From positions 434,001 to 498,000 of the forward strand of contig JAHQRK010000015.1 of assembly GCA_019828595.1 (NCBI GenBank): a DNA stretch of 64,000 bases, read 5' to 3'. Source of the DNA: Aphanomyces cochlioides. Taxonomy: Eukaryota > Oomycota > Saprolegniomycetes > Saprolegniales > Verrucalvaceae. Positions 53,401 through 64,000 of the stretch are shown here, in pieces. Made by a program: the position numbers and the translations under genes. Numbering within the stretch: position 1 is the stretch's first letter; every line of letters begins with the position of its first letter. The notes under the pieces were generated by a model. That model was given only the letters and a program-made list of their open reading frames with translations, was not told the DNA's origin and made no database searches.

Positions 53401-53934
53401 GACTTTGGTAAACTTTGGTGTACGAGCTTTTGAGTACTTATAAGCGCTTTGTCGTGCTGATGGCAATCATGTGAGCATACATGCCAATTCTTAATTGATA
53501 TCAATAACATCATATATCGTGAGACAGGTGTATAGATTCGGGAAAGATTGCGTTCGGGGAAAGTTAGGCGAATGGTAAACGAGAATCGAAGGGGCTAAAA
53601 GTGGGAATTATGTTGGACTCTGCTTTTAAAGTATACATGCAAATTGAAACAAACTAATCAACGTCGTTGGGTCTCACAGAGATAACAAAGCTCAGGGGAT
53701 GCTGAGAAAGAACCCGGTTGGAGTGTATTCATTATCAATCACAAGTCAAAGTACTTGATCATCTCGTTTGGTTTTCAAGTTCACCACTCGAGCGAAGCTG
53801 GTCATACAGCAAAGAGGACACGTGTTAGATCAAACGAGCAGCACTCAAATCACGCACTTCTATCCATGTCCTAGATCAACACAATCCAGCAACTAAAATC
53901 TGTGAATCTCATTGAAAACTCTTAAATATTCTAA
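53401..53934. other. Gene-free spacer
   Basis: No gene or repeat recognised between Crypton copy 2 and the Tourist-like element. Confidence 0.45.
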
Positions 53935-55088
53935 GGGCTGGTCTGGATGCCCATCAATTTTTTTATTCCATATCCGTTAGCGACAAGTAGTGGGTCAAAA
54001 GACTAGCTGGTGATATCTTCGCCTCCACATGGAATCTATAGTTATAGATGACATTACTACAAAGAAGAAAGAAAACGTAGTTCACTTAGGCTCATGACAT
54101 TGCACAACGAAGCTACATGATTGAATACTTCACAGTTCAAAATGTCAAATTTTAAGGAAAACTGGATGCGACATATTGTGAGTCATACAACCACAGTGCT
54201 GCGATCTGAAGCGCGATTTGCATCAACCAAGGATACCAAGCAATTGGCAGTCATATTTTGAGCTGATTGTGTTGTGGAACGCGACTTCAAAGCTTGTTGA
54301 GAGTTCTTTCGAGTATTCTAATTATCCATTTCTCCTCCAAAAAAGAATATCATTCCAAAGTTTTATCTTGAGTTTTGTATGTGAATGCTGCCTTGCTCAA
54401 CTTTGGCGCATGAGGGAATAAGAACGATCTAAAAATACCTCAGAAGTCGTGAGATTGAAGGGTTATATTTTACAAGTTTCAAGCCAATCAGACGACTTGA
54501 AGTATCTCATTTTTAACCACTCGCATCTTTTCCAATCAAAGTTTTTTTACCCACAATGTGTCGCTGACCCAAAATGTGTCGCTAACTGATAAAACTGAAA
54601 TGATATTTTCCAAAGTTCCAAATTCACAATTTAAAATGGAATAGTTGGAGAATTTGTTATTTGTCTGGATGCCACAACTTGTGGCCTTCAACATTACGCT
54701 TGTTGTCATATTGCTGTGTCAGTCACTTCCTACCGGAAACTTTGAAATGAGCCAGAGATGAGCAAGGCTCGATCACTGTCGCTTCTCAGAGTGTTAGACA
54801 TGCAACAGTGATAATATATAGTGTGTGCGTGTATTTTTGTAGAGATGACAAGCTGAATCTCAAGCTTGACTCGATCAGTGCGTTCATGACGAAAATATGT
54901 CATAAATAAAATAGACCAATTTGGTCCATTTTTTTTATGGCATAATTTGGCCAAAACTCCAGAAAATTGTGACAAAAATTCTTTGAAAAGGTGGCATCCA
55001 GACAGTCAAAATTGAAAATTATGGCATATTTCGAATTGTGACATTTTTTGCATTTTTATGCCATTTTTGGTGGCATCCAGACCCGCCC
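53935..55088. mobile_element. Tourist-like element B (PIF/Harbinger-type termini)
   Basis: The left end GGGCTGGTCTGGATGCCC (53935-53952) pairs with the right end TGGCATCCAGACCCGCCC (55071-55088). TAA flanks both ends (53932-53934 and 55089-55091), a clean three-base duplication. An inner pair, GTCTGGATGCCA (54663-54674) and TGGCATCCAGAC (54992-55003), repeats the core, as in element A. The 1.15 kb interior has no coding gene. Confidence 0.78.
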
Positions 55089-55111
55089 TAAGCTTCAATA
55101 TTGTTATTTAC

Positions 55112-55440
55112 ACTCTAAATTGTGACTGGGGTGAAAAATGTATCTATTTTTCCAAATCTATTTGAAATCTATAGCCAATCAGAATAGAGTATTTGCCTTC
55201 TTCACAAAAACACACGCAAAACACACATTCAAAACTTTACTTTATTGAATGTACTTTCATATTACACTTGAACTCACTATACCTGAATAGTATTTGAGAA
55301 TATTTCAATTTTTAGTCAAAAATACAAATTTCAGTGAAAAAGACAATGTTTTATACAAAAATTACATTCAAAACTGCTGAAAGTACCTTTTTAATTAAAT
55401 GACTTTTTAAGTTAAATTCTGTTAAAAAAGGGGCAATAAG
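55112..55440. repeat. AT-rich dispersed repeat, copy 1 (other copy about 60945-61200)
   Basis: Shares phrases in the same order with 60945-61200: TCTAAATTGTG, GGTGAAAAATGTATCTATTT (GGGTGAAAAATATATCTATT in the partner), ACACACAC tracts, ACTTTC and TCACTATAC. The two copies flank the DysF and SIM-protein genes. Confidence 0.5.
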
Positions 55441-55638
55441 ATTTAACGATCTGTCGACAAGTTGTTAATAATATAAAATGTATATTAAATATTGTCTAAG
55501 TGTTGAGTATAATAATATTGTCAATTTTGGATACAAAAGTCAAGTAAAAGGATAAAAGTCAAGTAAAAGGAGAATATTTATTTTACTTCAAACATGCGTC
55601 CAGGAATAAAAACGTTCATCATTTAAAATTTGAGTTTC

Positions 55639-58600
55639 ATGACTCTTGCAATGCAACGATCCATTTTCGAAATGGACCCGCGAGAGGAAGAGCGCGCGTC
55701 TTTCCGGGAGCGGTTGGTCCATTTCTACTCCAAGCATTGTCCTGCAAAGATACAATCGATTGACTCTCTTCTGGCAGCATATGAAGGCGAAGAGGAAGCA
55801 TTGATTCAAAAGATTCATCTAAAATATGGAGTTCGAGACATCGAGTCCGATGTTGCTGTCGACGAGATTTTTGAGAATGAGCGATACTCCTTGCTTACGA
55901 GGACGTTTGGGAGCACGTATATCACGTACCCAAGTGAGTTATATCATACTCTCGCAATTGACAATATTTTGTTAGGCCATTTAATGGTTTTGGATCGGAA
56001 ACGATGGAGTACAGCCTCGGGCACACCATCATCGCAGGAAATGCATGAAATTGAGCCCCAGCTGCCAGAAGGATATGAATATACTGGCCCATGGGAAATT
56101 GATTCGACGTATGTCAAGTGCGATCGTGAAGGATGGACTTATGCATTCGATTTTTCGAAGTACATAACAATTTCCTGACGTTCCTATCTTATATTGGCTC
56201 TAGTTTTCAAACCATGCTCAACAACAACGAAAGCCGCGCCAAACCTACATTATCCGACTACGTTCGGTGCGTATTTCTCCATCATCGACTATTTGATTTG
56301 TAATGTGTAGACGACGGCGATGGATTCGTCCACGGCGGAAAAAGGTTGAATCACTTCCATCTAGCGTACCTCCACAAGTACCATCGTCTCCACGAAGTCG
56401 AATAGCTCCGATTACCGACGAAGTCATCTCTGCTTCGCCATTTCGTTATTTTTTACCAACCATTTCCATGGAAGAGCATGTAACAGCGTGGAAGTACAAC
56501 TTGAATATGCTCTACAACGTCCACACAAAAATTAATCACGCTCGAGCGGGTCGCCTTCTTGTTTGGAAAAAGAACAAAGCACAGCTTCGTGCTCAACTGA
56601 AGGCCCTCCGTCGAGATGGTGGCAACGAAGCTAAATTGGATCAACTCAAACGTGCGATTTGGTTTCCTATCGAGAAAGGTTACATTTGGCGAGGCAGTTC
56701 AAGTGGACTGTTCATGGGTGTGCATGACTTTTGGCTTGAGCACTTGAGTCTCTCATTTGGTGTCGCACTCGCAAATTCAGTTGTTGAGATTTCGTTTCGT
56801 GGCGAATTGCGTGGACGATTCGATCGCGTCAAAGTCAAAGGCGACAAGGGCACGCGTATTCCTGATGCCAAGTGGACGCAAGTCACCATGGATCTTGCTT
56901 TTGTGGGCTCGTGGAAGATGCGATTCATTGAGGGTCGTTGGACGTTCCTGTCAGATCAATCCAAAGCCGTCGACTTTACAAAAATGAACCTGCAGTACAA
57001 AGGTAAGATGAATACTAAGAAAAGTCTAATTAAACTCAAGGTGGTCTTGGTGTCCCCGATGGCCTGGCGCAGCTCGTGATCAATGAAATCGTGACCAACT
57101 ACGTCAAAGATATCCTGGTCGAATCACTTCCGCAAGAATTAGCAGCCTTAGTACAAGAACAATCACATTTGGTCCAGGTCTTCCTCGCACTCCAAGTTAT
57201 TCCCTGACGGACGAGTAGATGGCTGGTGAATTGACAATTGATGGGCTACATTTGACTAACACAGTTGACGCTTCTTGCCATTCAACAAGAGCACAAACAG
57301 TACAAAAGCTCCAACGTAAGGATCTGGATTTAACTTGGTCTAGGAGTACCCGGAGCAGGTACTACAAGTACTAGACTTGACGCCTGCGCAAATGAATCTT
57401 TTGATGTGTACGCGGCAGTACAGTGGCCTGGAAATCCTCTTTCCATCTCTGGCGAGCTTTGCGACTTACCTTCGTCAGTGTATTCTCGACCGACGTGTAA
57501 TGCTTTCCCAGTGCTTCGTTGATGATGCTGATCGTGTGATAGTTGGAAGACAAGCAATGGGAAGAGCTGACAGCTCAGTGGATTTCAACTTGGGATCGCA
57601 TCTTGGAGCTTGTTCTTCTCCAGCGTCATCTCAACCCCCGTGGTAAAGGCTCAGAATTGGCTCCCATTGAATTCGGCAAGTTTATCGACCATGCCAAGTC
57701 AGTCCCTCCTCTCTTGTCACATCAACTGACAGATAATTTGTTTCCGTAGATGTCATGTCCTCGAAAAAAAGCTGCCAGTGCGTATCCAGCTCTCGAATCT
57801 CATATGCCGCGTTCATTTATCCACATTGATGGATACATTGTCAGCATGGGCTCTCCAAACAACCCGTGTCGCGTCGACACTAGTATGATTTGGCGTTGAA
57901 AAGTTCATTCCTGAACAATCATGTAGGGGGCTCGAGTTATGGGTATACGACTCGGTCGAAAAGACAAGGGGCCTCAACGACGCAACACCGAAGATCCTCA
58001 CCCTGCTATGGTCGATGTTCAGCGATTCCTCAGAGATTTCAAAACATGGCTGGTACTGTTATCCCTTGTAAAATGTTTATGGTAGTTGTTGTATGTGTAG
58101 GCGTCGGGTGTCCTCCAGAGCATCAAATTGGATGTCGAAGGCAAGCTAACTGGCATCGCACAGACGTCCGACGCTCGAATTCGTCTCCAAGCTAGAGACT
58201 TCCACCTCGAAGCAAAGGGTCCTGTCGACTGGACGTCTTCTCTCGGTACTACATAGATGTGTCACTTCGTTTATGCTATCATTTTAGCTTGGGTAACGCA
58301 AATGGGCCAGCTCGTCTGCTCAACCACAGCTGATACCGTGCCTGGTGTCCAAGTCGTTTTGGAAACAAAAGCGGGCGAAGCAGTCGCGACTTCTGTCATG
58401 ACAGACATTGACTCGTCGTTGATCTTTGACGTTAGTCAAGCTGCAGCCTCATCTTGCGATACTGTGGTGTGGACAACGCATTATGGGCACAAAGCTGGGG
58501 GAATCCACATGACGTGGCATCCTGCTTTGAAAGCTCGAGTCGCTGTTGGTATGTCGAATGTCGTGGCGCACTTGCGAGCGTGCCTTGACACGGCTGTTCT

Positions 58601-58920
58601 CCTGCTACGACAACGGGAAACTATGCATGTAAGTCTTAAAATTGCCTCCAGCCCACTTAATGCAGCGCTAGGAAACAACATGGAGCTGGCTCCATAAGAT
58701 GATTGCGACGGGAATGAAATATTGCGCGTCAGATGCGCTCCTCATCGCATGGAGCGTGTCAATGGCGCTCGACGCCAACGGCATGTTCACCATCCGTGCC
58801 TTCGAAGACCATCCACAGCCCGTTTTGTTCTTTGACCAGATCCAACTCGTCCGTTTCCTCGATGATGTCGACGACATGGTCAACTTTTCCATACAACTGC
58901 AAGAACAGGAGGATAAATAG
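55639..58920 (+). CDS. DysF (peroxin/dysferlin) domain protein with large C-terminal lipid-binding-like region
   Basis: Probable start ATG 55639 (MTLAMQRSIFEMDPREE); a later Met at 55672 is possible. The N-terminal ~60 residues (FRERLVHFYSKHCPAKIQSI and so on) form a helical module seen in many oomycete proteins. A DysF pair follows: GPWEIDSTYVKCDREGWTYA with FDFS, then over an intron FQTMLNNNESRAKPTLSDYV and RRRRWIRPRRKK. The remainder has a coiled coil and a beta-rich segment (FWLEHLSLSFGVALANSVVE and VTMDLAFVGSWKMRFIEGRW). It then continues through several short exons (GLGVPDGLAQLVINEIVTNY) to QLQEQEDK, stop 58918-58920. The beta-rich part has the look of a tubular lipid-binding or bridge-type domain, which I infer but cannot prove. 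DysF domains occur in peroxisome-ER contact and membrane-repair proteins. Ends 13 bases from the next gene. Confidence 0.72.
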
Positions 58921-58933
58921 CATCACGACTTTC

Positions 58934-60439
58934 TTAGGCATGCTGCTGTTGTTGCTGCTGCGCTCGCTCCTTGATCGAAATGAGTTGCTTCAATTCATCG
59001 ATGCGCTTCTCGAGTCGATTGATATGACTCTTAGCGACGGCAACTGCATCTGGAACGACTGTAGGAACTGTCGCGGTGGTAGCAGGTACACTGGTCTTCT
59101 TGGTGTCTGGTTGCTTTTTCCGCAACTCTTGTTCTCGCGCAGCAATCTTTAGTTTGAGACTCAAGATTGGATCATCCAGTGGCATTTGTTGCTCTTGGTT
59201 CCGCCGCCGCATCTCATCGCAATCCTCCGGCGACAAGTTGATCACCAGGGTTTGTGTGCATGCAGTTAATGGTTTCTTCACTCTTGGTGTCCATTTACTG
59301 TTGGGTCCAAGCGCCATTTTACTCGGCACTGGAAAGTCTTTCACCACTGTGGGAGGTCCTGCTGTACTTGGAGGCGATGGCTCGGGCGACACGTTGGCGT
59401 GGATGGTTTCCTTGGGAGCTTCTTTGACTTTTTTCACCGATTGCTTGACAGCAGCGCGGAGACTTTCCAAATCCATCAACATGTCGTTATCATCTGGGAC
59501 AAAGACTTGCCGAGATTTAGTTCCAGGAGGTGACGGTGGAAGCGGTGGTGGTAGTGGCGGAGGTGTATAGGTTGACGGCGGTGGAATCAAAATAGGTGGT
59601 GGGGGAAGCGGGGGAAACACAGCAGACGGAGGGGGAGGCTTTGCGTCTGGTAGATTGTCTACCATGACATGACGATGCAGTCGCACAATGCTCTCTGGGG
59701 CAACTTGATGGACTTGACGAGGAGGAGGCAATGCCGGAGGATACCCCATCATCTAGACAATGATAAGCTATCAATGCAACAGGAGGAAGTATACCATGGG
59801 AGATGGAAGCAGGGCGTCTTGAAGCTTGCGTTTCTTGATTTTCTTCTTCTTTAAAACGGGCGGTGCGCTAACGGCTTTCATTTTCAACATCGCAGCTTTT
59901 CGAAGAGCAACTTGGGCTTCACGTAGATACGTGGCTTCCATTTGCTTTTGCTGCAACGTTTCGTCGTCGGCGAAATTGGAATCGTCCGACAGTTCGCCTT
60001 CTTCACGATCGGGAACGCTTGCATACTTGCTCTTCATGACCATTTCGTTCGTAGATCCAGCATACGAATCGTCTGTGTGTTCATTGTTGGATGGAGTATC
60101 TGTCGGCGAAGTATTCTCCTCGTCGTCGTCCTGCGATAAATCTATCGCCTCGGGCTTGTGGTGGTCTTGGACCGGGTGGGATTCAAACGCTTCGTCCTCT
60201 TCAGACTCCAAGTCTTGTAGAACTGACTCTAGCGCTGATCCAATCGTGACCATACGTGACCGGGGCGATTGCTTGATCGTGGCAAATGGTTCATCTTCTT
60301 CAATCTCCATCGGTTCGTCAAGTTGATTTGAGCTATGGCCGGGTGCTTGTTTCCCAGACGGTACAACGATCGGAAAGCTGTCATCTTCCTCACTGCTGCT
60401 GCTACTCACTAGATCCACGACAGTCGGCGCACGGAACAT
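58934..60439 (-). CDS. Pro-rich protein with candidate SUMO-interacting motifs
   Basis: ATG at 60437-60439 (MFRAPTVVDLVSSSSSEEDD). Two exons separated by a ~42-base intron (about 59755-59797). Exon 1 is acidic and Ser-rich. TVVDLVSSSSSEEDD and EAIDLSQDDDEEN are hydrophobic cores next to acidic/Ser clusters, the pattern of SUMO-interacting motifs. EEGELSDDSN is also present, a phrase seen near the N-terminus of ZFC3H1/Red1-type RNA surveillance proteins. KKKKIKKRKL is a likely nuclear signal. Exon 2 has long proline runs (profilin or SH3/WW ligand type), then a helical part (ILSLKLKIAAREQELRKKQ) and a final coiled coil ending in poly-Gln. No enzymatic domain. A nuclear scaffold or RNA-processing role is inference. 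Confidence 0.65.
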
Positions 60440-60477
60440 GCCGCACTTCGCACCTTTGCTGCAATGTTTCCGAAAAT

Positions 60478-60568
60478 GCCAATAATTTTTCATTATTTCT
60501 ATCAAATTATTTTCCAATGTTAAAAACGCCAATGATTTTTCATTATTTCTATCAAATTATTTTCCAAT
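60478..60568. repeat. 50-base tandem duplication
   Basis: The unit from GCCAATAATTTTTCATTATT (60478-60527) is repeated at 60528-60568, with one A/G change in the shared part. It lies just upstream of the start of the Pro-rich gene. Confidence 0.85.
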
Positions 60569-61352
60569 ATTATGCATTCGATTCCAAATTGGACTGGGCT
60601 GTCGAATCGAATCGACTTGCCAGAATCGACTAGCAATCGACTAGCCAATCATATATCAGTATTTTCAATATTTTGACCAATCAAATCACCTTAATTATAT
60701 GACTTGGGGAAAGGCCGTGGGGAAAGGCCATGATGGACGCTGACTCGCGGAAGATACGCGCGGCGTCTTGACGCTTCATAACGAGGTTGTATTGGGCGTA
60801 GAAATCATGCATGACGGTATTCTGGGATGCAGGTACCATTGCTAGGAAGAAATTGTACTTAACTTTGTATACTATACAATATTTCATATTAAATTTAGCA
60901 TAGTCGATTGCTATGCGATTTGGCCAATGACCTGCCAAGTCCACATTTCACTGAAAAGGACAATATTGATACAAACTTCGAAGTACAGTACATTCTAAAT
61001 TGTGGCTGGGTGAAAAATATATCTATTTTTCGAGTATTTGTCTTTCACACAAAAAACACACACTCATTTAATCCTTGTACTTTCCTGCTCAACTTGATTT
61101 CACTATACTCACATAGTATTTATGTATTTTTGACGAAATTCTTAATATTCTTAATTTGGGTGAAACAGACAATACAAATTTCCATATAAAATCTATTTCT
61201 TGGAAAATGACATGTTGAATTGACATTTGTGAATTTTAAAAATGGAAATTATTTTTGAAATTTCATTTTATTGGACTTAAATTTTTCAAATACAAAAGGG
61301 GGTTTAGGGTTTGGGGTGTAGGGTTTTCTCGGATTCAATTCTTGAACACATC
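60569..61352. other. AT-rich spacer with dispersed repeat copy 2 and telomere-like tract
   Basis: No gene. About 60945-61200 is the second copy of the dispersed repeat at 55112-55440. At 61297-61326 the sequence GGGGGTTTAGGGTTTGGGGT followed by GTAGGGTTTT is a degenerate TTTAGGG array, placed just after the RP2 stop. Confidence 0.5.
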
Positions 61353-62572
61353 TCAAATGACTTCTTTCCACTCATTCCAACAGAGCTCAACGAAGGAGGG
61401 AGCGTGAGCAATATCAACGAAGAGGGCGTTTGCATGCGTCTTAATACACTCGTGTGTGAGCAATGTTTGAAGTGCCGTCGCGTCTTTTGCAGTCCATTCC
61501 ATGACAATCACACCGACTGGGGATTCCTTTGCGACCTGACAAGATTGCGCTGTGTGAAGTCTTTCTCCTTGCTACGTCGTTTACCTTAGTCCGCGTGGCG
61601 TCGTCTTTGCCAAAGAGTTGCTTGGCCTGTGCAATCGTGATGTGGAACTGACGTGTTTGGATCAGTTGAAGCTCTCCACTGGAAGCCAAAGCAGACGCTA
61701 CTTGCATGGCAACTTCGCTCATCCCCTGGACATGCCAGCTAAGACGCAAGCCTCATATCCATTTGCGTACCGTAGTCACACAAATGAAGGCGACTTGGTC
61801 AAGAACGCGACTCGGCAAGCCCGCAGTGAAAGGGATAATTTCGTTGGATTCGACAAAACCTAGCTCGGTGGCCACATCCGCTGGCAACTTATCAAGAAGA
61901 GCTATATGACCGTAAGGTGACGCCAAACCAATCAACAAACCTCTGGAAGTGGCTTGTGGTACCCAATTGCCAGGCGCAGGCGTGAAGTCAAAGACCTAGC
62001 CGAACGAGTCTTGAGCTGCCGAATCAACTATTGTTCCAACCGACCTCACTCCACTTGTTGGTCCAGACGCTAAACTTGGAGATATCCAACTGACGCTGAA
62101 GGCCCATGTAGCTGACGCGGCTGCAGCTCACGCGAAGACTCTTGGAGCTTTCAATGATGGGCGCCGTGGAGCTGAAGAGGCCGATGTCCATGTCTGTGCA
62201 GTCGCGTGTTCGAAACTGCTGCACGATGCAGACCAAGGTCGTGCGGGAGCAATTGCGCACAAAGAGACTGGCTGTACATGGTCCGATGAAGATTGTACAG
62301 TCGTGGCATTCATCAATCTGGACTGACGTGCAGTGGTCGAGGACAAACACATTGCATCGGGTGCAGTCTTCAATGAGGAATTGCTGGCCATTGATCTGTC
62401 CCGGTCGCTTGACAACCATGGCGTCCGTCTGCTTGGACACAATAAAGTCGGCACGATTCAGCGCGGGGTCCTTGCCAAAATTCGTCGTTGACGATTTCGT
62501 TGGCGATGATTTGGTTTTGCCGGGTGACGAGATGGATTTTTGGCGTCGGCGACGCGTCAAGGCGTTTCCCAT
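61353..62572 (-). CDS. RP2: XRP2/RP2 homologue (TBCC domain plus NDPK-like domain)
   Basis: ATG at 62570-62572 gives MGNALTRRRRQKS, a myristoylation and basic membrane signal as in RP2. The TBCC/C-CAP domain follows: PGQINGQQFLIEDCTRCNVF, then HCTSVQIDECHDCTIFIGPC, SLFVRNCSRTTLVCIVQQFR, TRDCTDMDIGLFSSTAPIIE and ISKFSVWTNKWSEV. The Arg in QQFRTRDC corresponds to the catalytic arginine finger used for Arl3 GTPase activation. After short introns a C-terminal ferredoxin-like/NDPK-like domain continues (FDFTPAPGNWVPQATSR, SPVGVIVMEWTAKDA, FVELCWNEWKEVI), stop 61353-61355. RP2 is the GAP for Arl3 and controls release of lipidated cargo into cilia. With PACRG this is the second flagellum-linked gene in the window. 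No lesions were seen. Confidence 0.9.
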
Positions 62573-63262
62573 GGCAGTTGGACAATGCTAATCTTAGCGC
62601 TGGCAAACACTTGATCATGTTTCTGCATAATAAAGATAGATGGTCGAGAAACGTCGCTTCAGGCGCCACATTGGGGCGTCAGCGTTGGCAGGATGTCTGA
62701 AGTTGCAAGAATTCCAGAATGGAAGAAATGAGCATATCATCTAAGATACTAAGTACACAAAATATAAACAGATTGAATTTAAATAAAATCAATAATACTA
62801 AAGTACTTATGGGTACACTAATATTATGCCTGAAATATTAAAATCTATTCATATTAATATCTTACAAAGTGTAGATGAAATTAGAACAAAATATGCAATT
62901 TTTATCCTATTTAATAAATAGTATTTTGTGATGCAAATAAAATATATAAAATATTATGCATATTGTGGTTTTAATAAAAAATTGGAGTCGTGCGGAATAA
63001 ATTTTGACGCACAACGCAACAATTGACGCATACAAATTCCAAGTGAAAAGAAATTGAATGTTTTGAACATTTTCAAAAATTTAAAACGTTTGAAATTACA
63101 CTATTTAATGGTCACGACGGTTTAAATAGTGTATGCGTCAATCGATTGAAACATTTTCAAAACATCTCAAATTTCCAGTTTCGGAACAAGAACACAATAA
63201 TAGTATCTTACTTAATTTGGTGACTATTGGCAGAAAAAGCGATCTTTGGAACAGTCAAGCCG
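62573..63262. other. AT-rich divergent promoter region
   Basis: Very AT-rich (about 62720-63130) without coding content; includes the inverted phrase TTTAAATAGTGTA / ACACTATTTAA near 63099-63135. It separates the divergent RP2 and aspartyl protease genes. Confidence 0.5.
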
Positions 63263-64000
63263 ATGACAACATGGCGATGCGCTCTTATCTTATGGGCGGT
63301 TGCGTGCATACCTCAAGGGCTTGGACTTCACTCTGAGCTACATGCAAAGACATCGGAGCACCAGACACAATACGCGGTGACGATCGCAATAGGTACACCC
63401 CCTCAGGAATTCAACGTCATTGTCGACACGGGATCGTCCGATCTGTGGGTCCAAGGTTTTCCAATTGGCTTGTTTTGCGAAGTCCTTACACTTCATAGGG
63501 GTTGCTTGTTCATCGTGCAATGCGGGGCCACGCTTTGATGCATCGAAATCGTCGACGTTTCATCCTGGTTGCTTGCGCGAACTGTGCGAACATACAATAT
63601 CTTATGGCTCAGGCAAATCATCAGCCAACATTGGCCAAGACCGAGTTGCGTTGGGCTCACTTGTGCTTGCAGACGACATGCAGTTCGGTGTCGTATACAG
63701 CGAAGACGCGAGTATCACAGCTGTGCTTCAAAATAGCGGCATCCTTGGCCTTGCGTACTCGTCACTCTTCAAGATTTTCATCTTACACTCTTTCTTTTCT
63801 AGCTTTGACGCCATGGCTGCCTTTACTTTTCCATGCGTGCAAGATTACATATCGTCCTTCGCATTGTCTCTCGATCCAACGAATCCCGTCTTATCTATCA
63901 ATGAACATCTACCAGCTTACGAGGAAGCATCGATTGTCTGGGCGTCTATGCCAGTCGAACAAGTTCGTCTATGTAACTCTGGCATCACCCTCACTCTCTT
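63263..64000 (+). CDS. Secreted pepsin-type aspartyl protease, 3' truncated by window end
   Basis: ATG at 63263 gives [21 protein letters not shown], a signal peptide. The A1 fold begins with [19 protein letters not shown] and the first catalytic motif [11 protein letters not shown] 48-base intron (about 63456-63498) then joins to [20 protein letters not shown]. Then come [20 protein letters not shown] (the flap region with YGSG) and [14 protein letters not shown] further short intron near 63760-63802 is likely. The second catalytic Asp lies beyond base 64000. Extracellular or vacuolar acid protease; a role in nutrition or host-tissue breakdown is inference from family. Confidence 0.85.

Noticed and set aside
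1..64000. CRISPR arrays, bacterial operons, rRNA genes
   Set aside because: No regularly spaced identical repeats, no Shine-Dalgarno-type gene strings and no rRNA-like segments were seen; the intron-rich eukaryotic structure excludes a prokaryote.
1..64000. LTR retrotransposons
   Set aside because: No reverse transcriptase, integrase or gag motifs and no long direct terminal repeats were recognised.

Overview
The window looks like nuclear DNA of an oomycete, most likely a flagellated water mould of the Saprolegniales (Aphanomyces-like). That placement is inference. It rests on short GT-AG introns of about 40-60 bases throughout, a bZIP factor with an atypical basic region, receptor-like TKL kinases with Cys-rich or Pro/Thr-rich ectodomains, Crypton tyrosine-recombinase transposons, and two cilium genes (PACRG and RP2). 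No bacterial-style operons are seen.

Layout. 1-19000 is a signalling block: a 5'-truncated phosphatidylinositol 4-kinase, three PPEF/PP7-like EF-hand phosphatases (two intact, one clearly a pseudogene), a cGMP-dependent-type protein kinase between them, a bZIP factor, PACRG and a small unknown gene. A pogo/Tigger element sits at about 4.3-5.8 kb. 19.3-25 kb holds a broken receptor-like kinase and two decayed pogo-type DDE transposons. 25-32.3 kb holds an S53 (sedolisin) protease, a MAP2K-type kinase that overlaps it tail to tail, and three genes I do not recognise. 33-42.2 kb holds three intact TKL kinases, mixed with hairpins, MITEs and a Tigger deletion relic. 42.2-45.6 kb is a triplicated HAD phosphatase. 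45.9-53.4 kb is two tandem Cryptons, the first split by a complete PIF/Harbinger element. 53.9-55.1 kb is a Tourist-like element. 55.6-64 kb is again gene-rich: a DysF-domain protein, a Pro-rich protein with candidate SUMO-interacting motifs, RP2, and the start of a secreted pepsin-type aspartyl protease.

How the genes may work together (inference). PKG, PI4K and the calcium-regulated PPEF phosphatases are plausible parts of second-messenger signalling at membranes; PKG, all PPEF copies and RP2 begin MGN or MGG, as N-myristoylated proteins do. PACRG and RP2 point to flagella. The TKL kinases and secreted proteases point to a cell surface that evolves by local duplication. The clearest evolutionary signal is an inverted pair of kinase segments about 14 kb apart that are almost identical over about 0.8 kb but diverged upstream. 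This is the pattern expected from gene conversion.

Gene structures were spliced by eye. Outer coordinates are firmer than individual exon ends.
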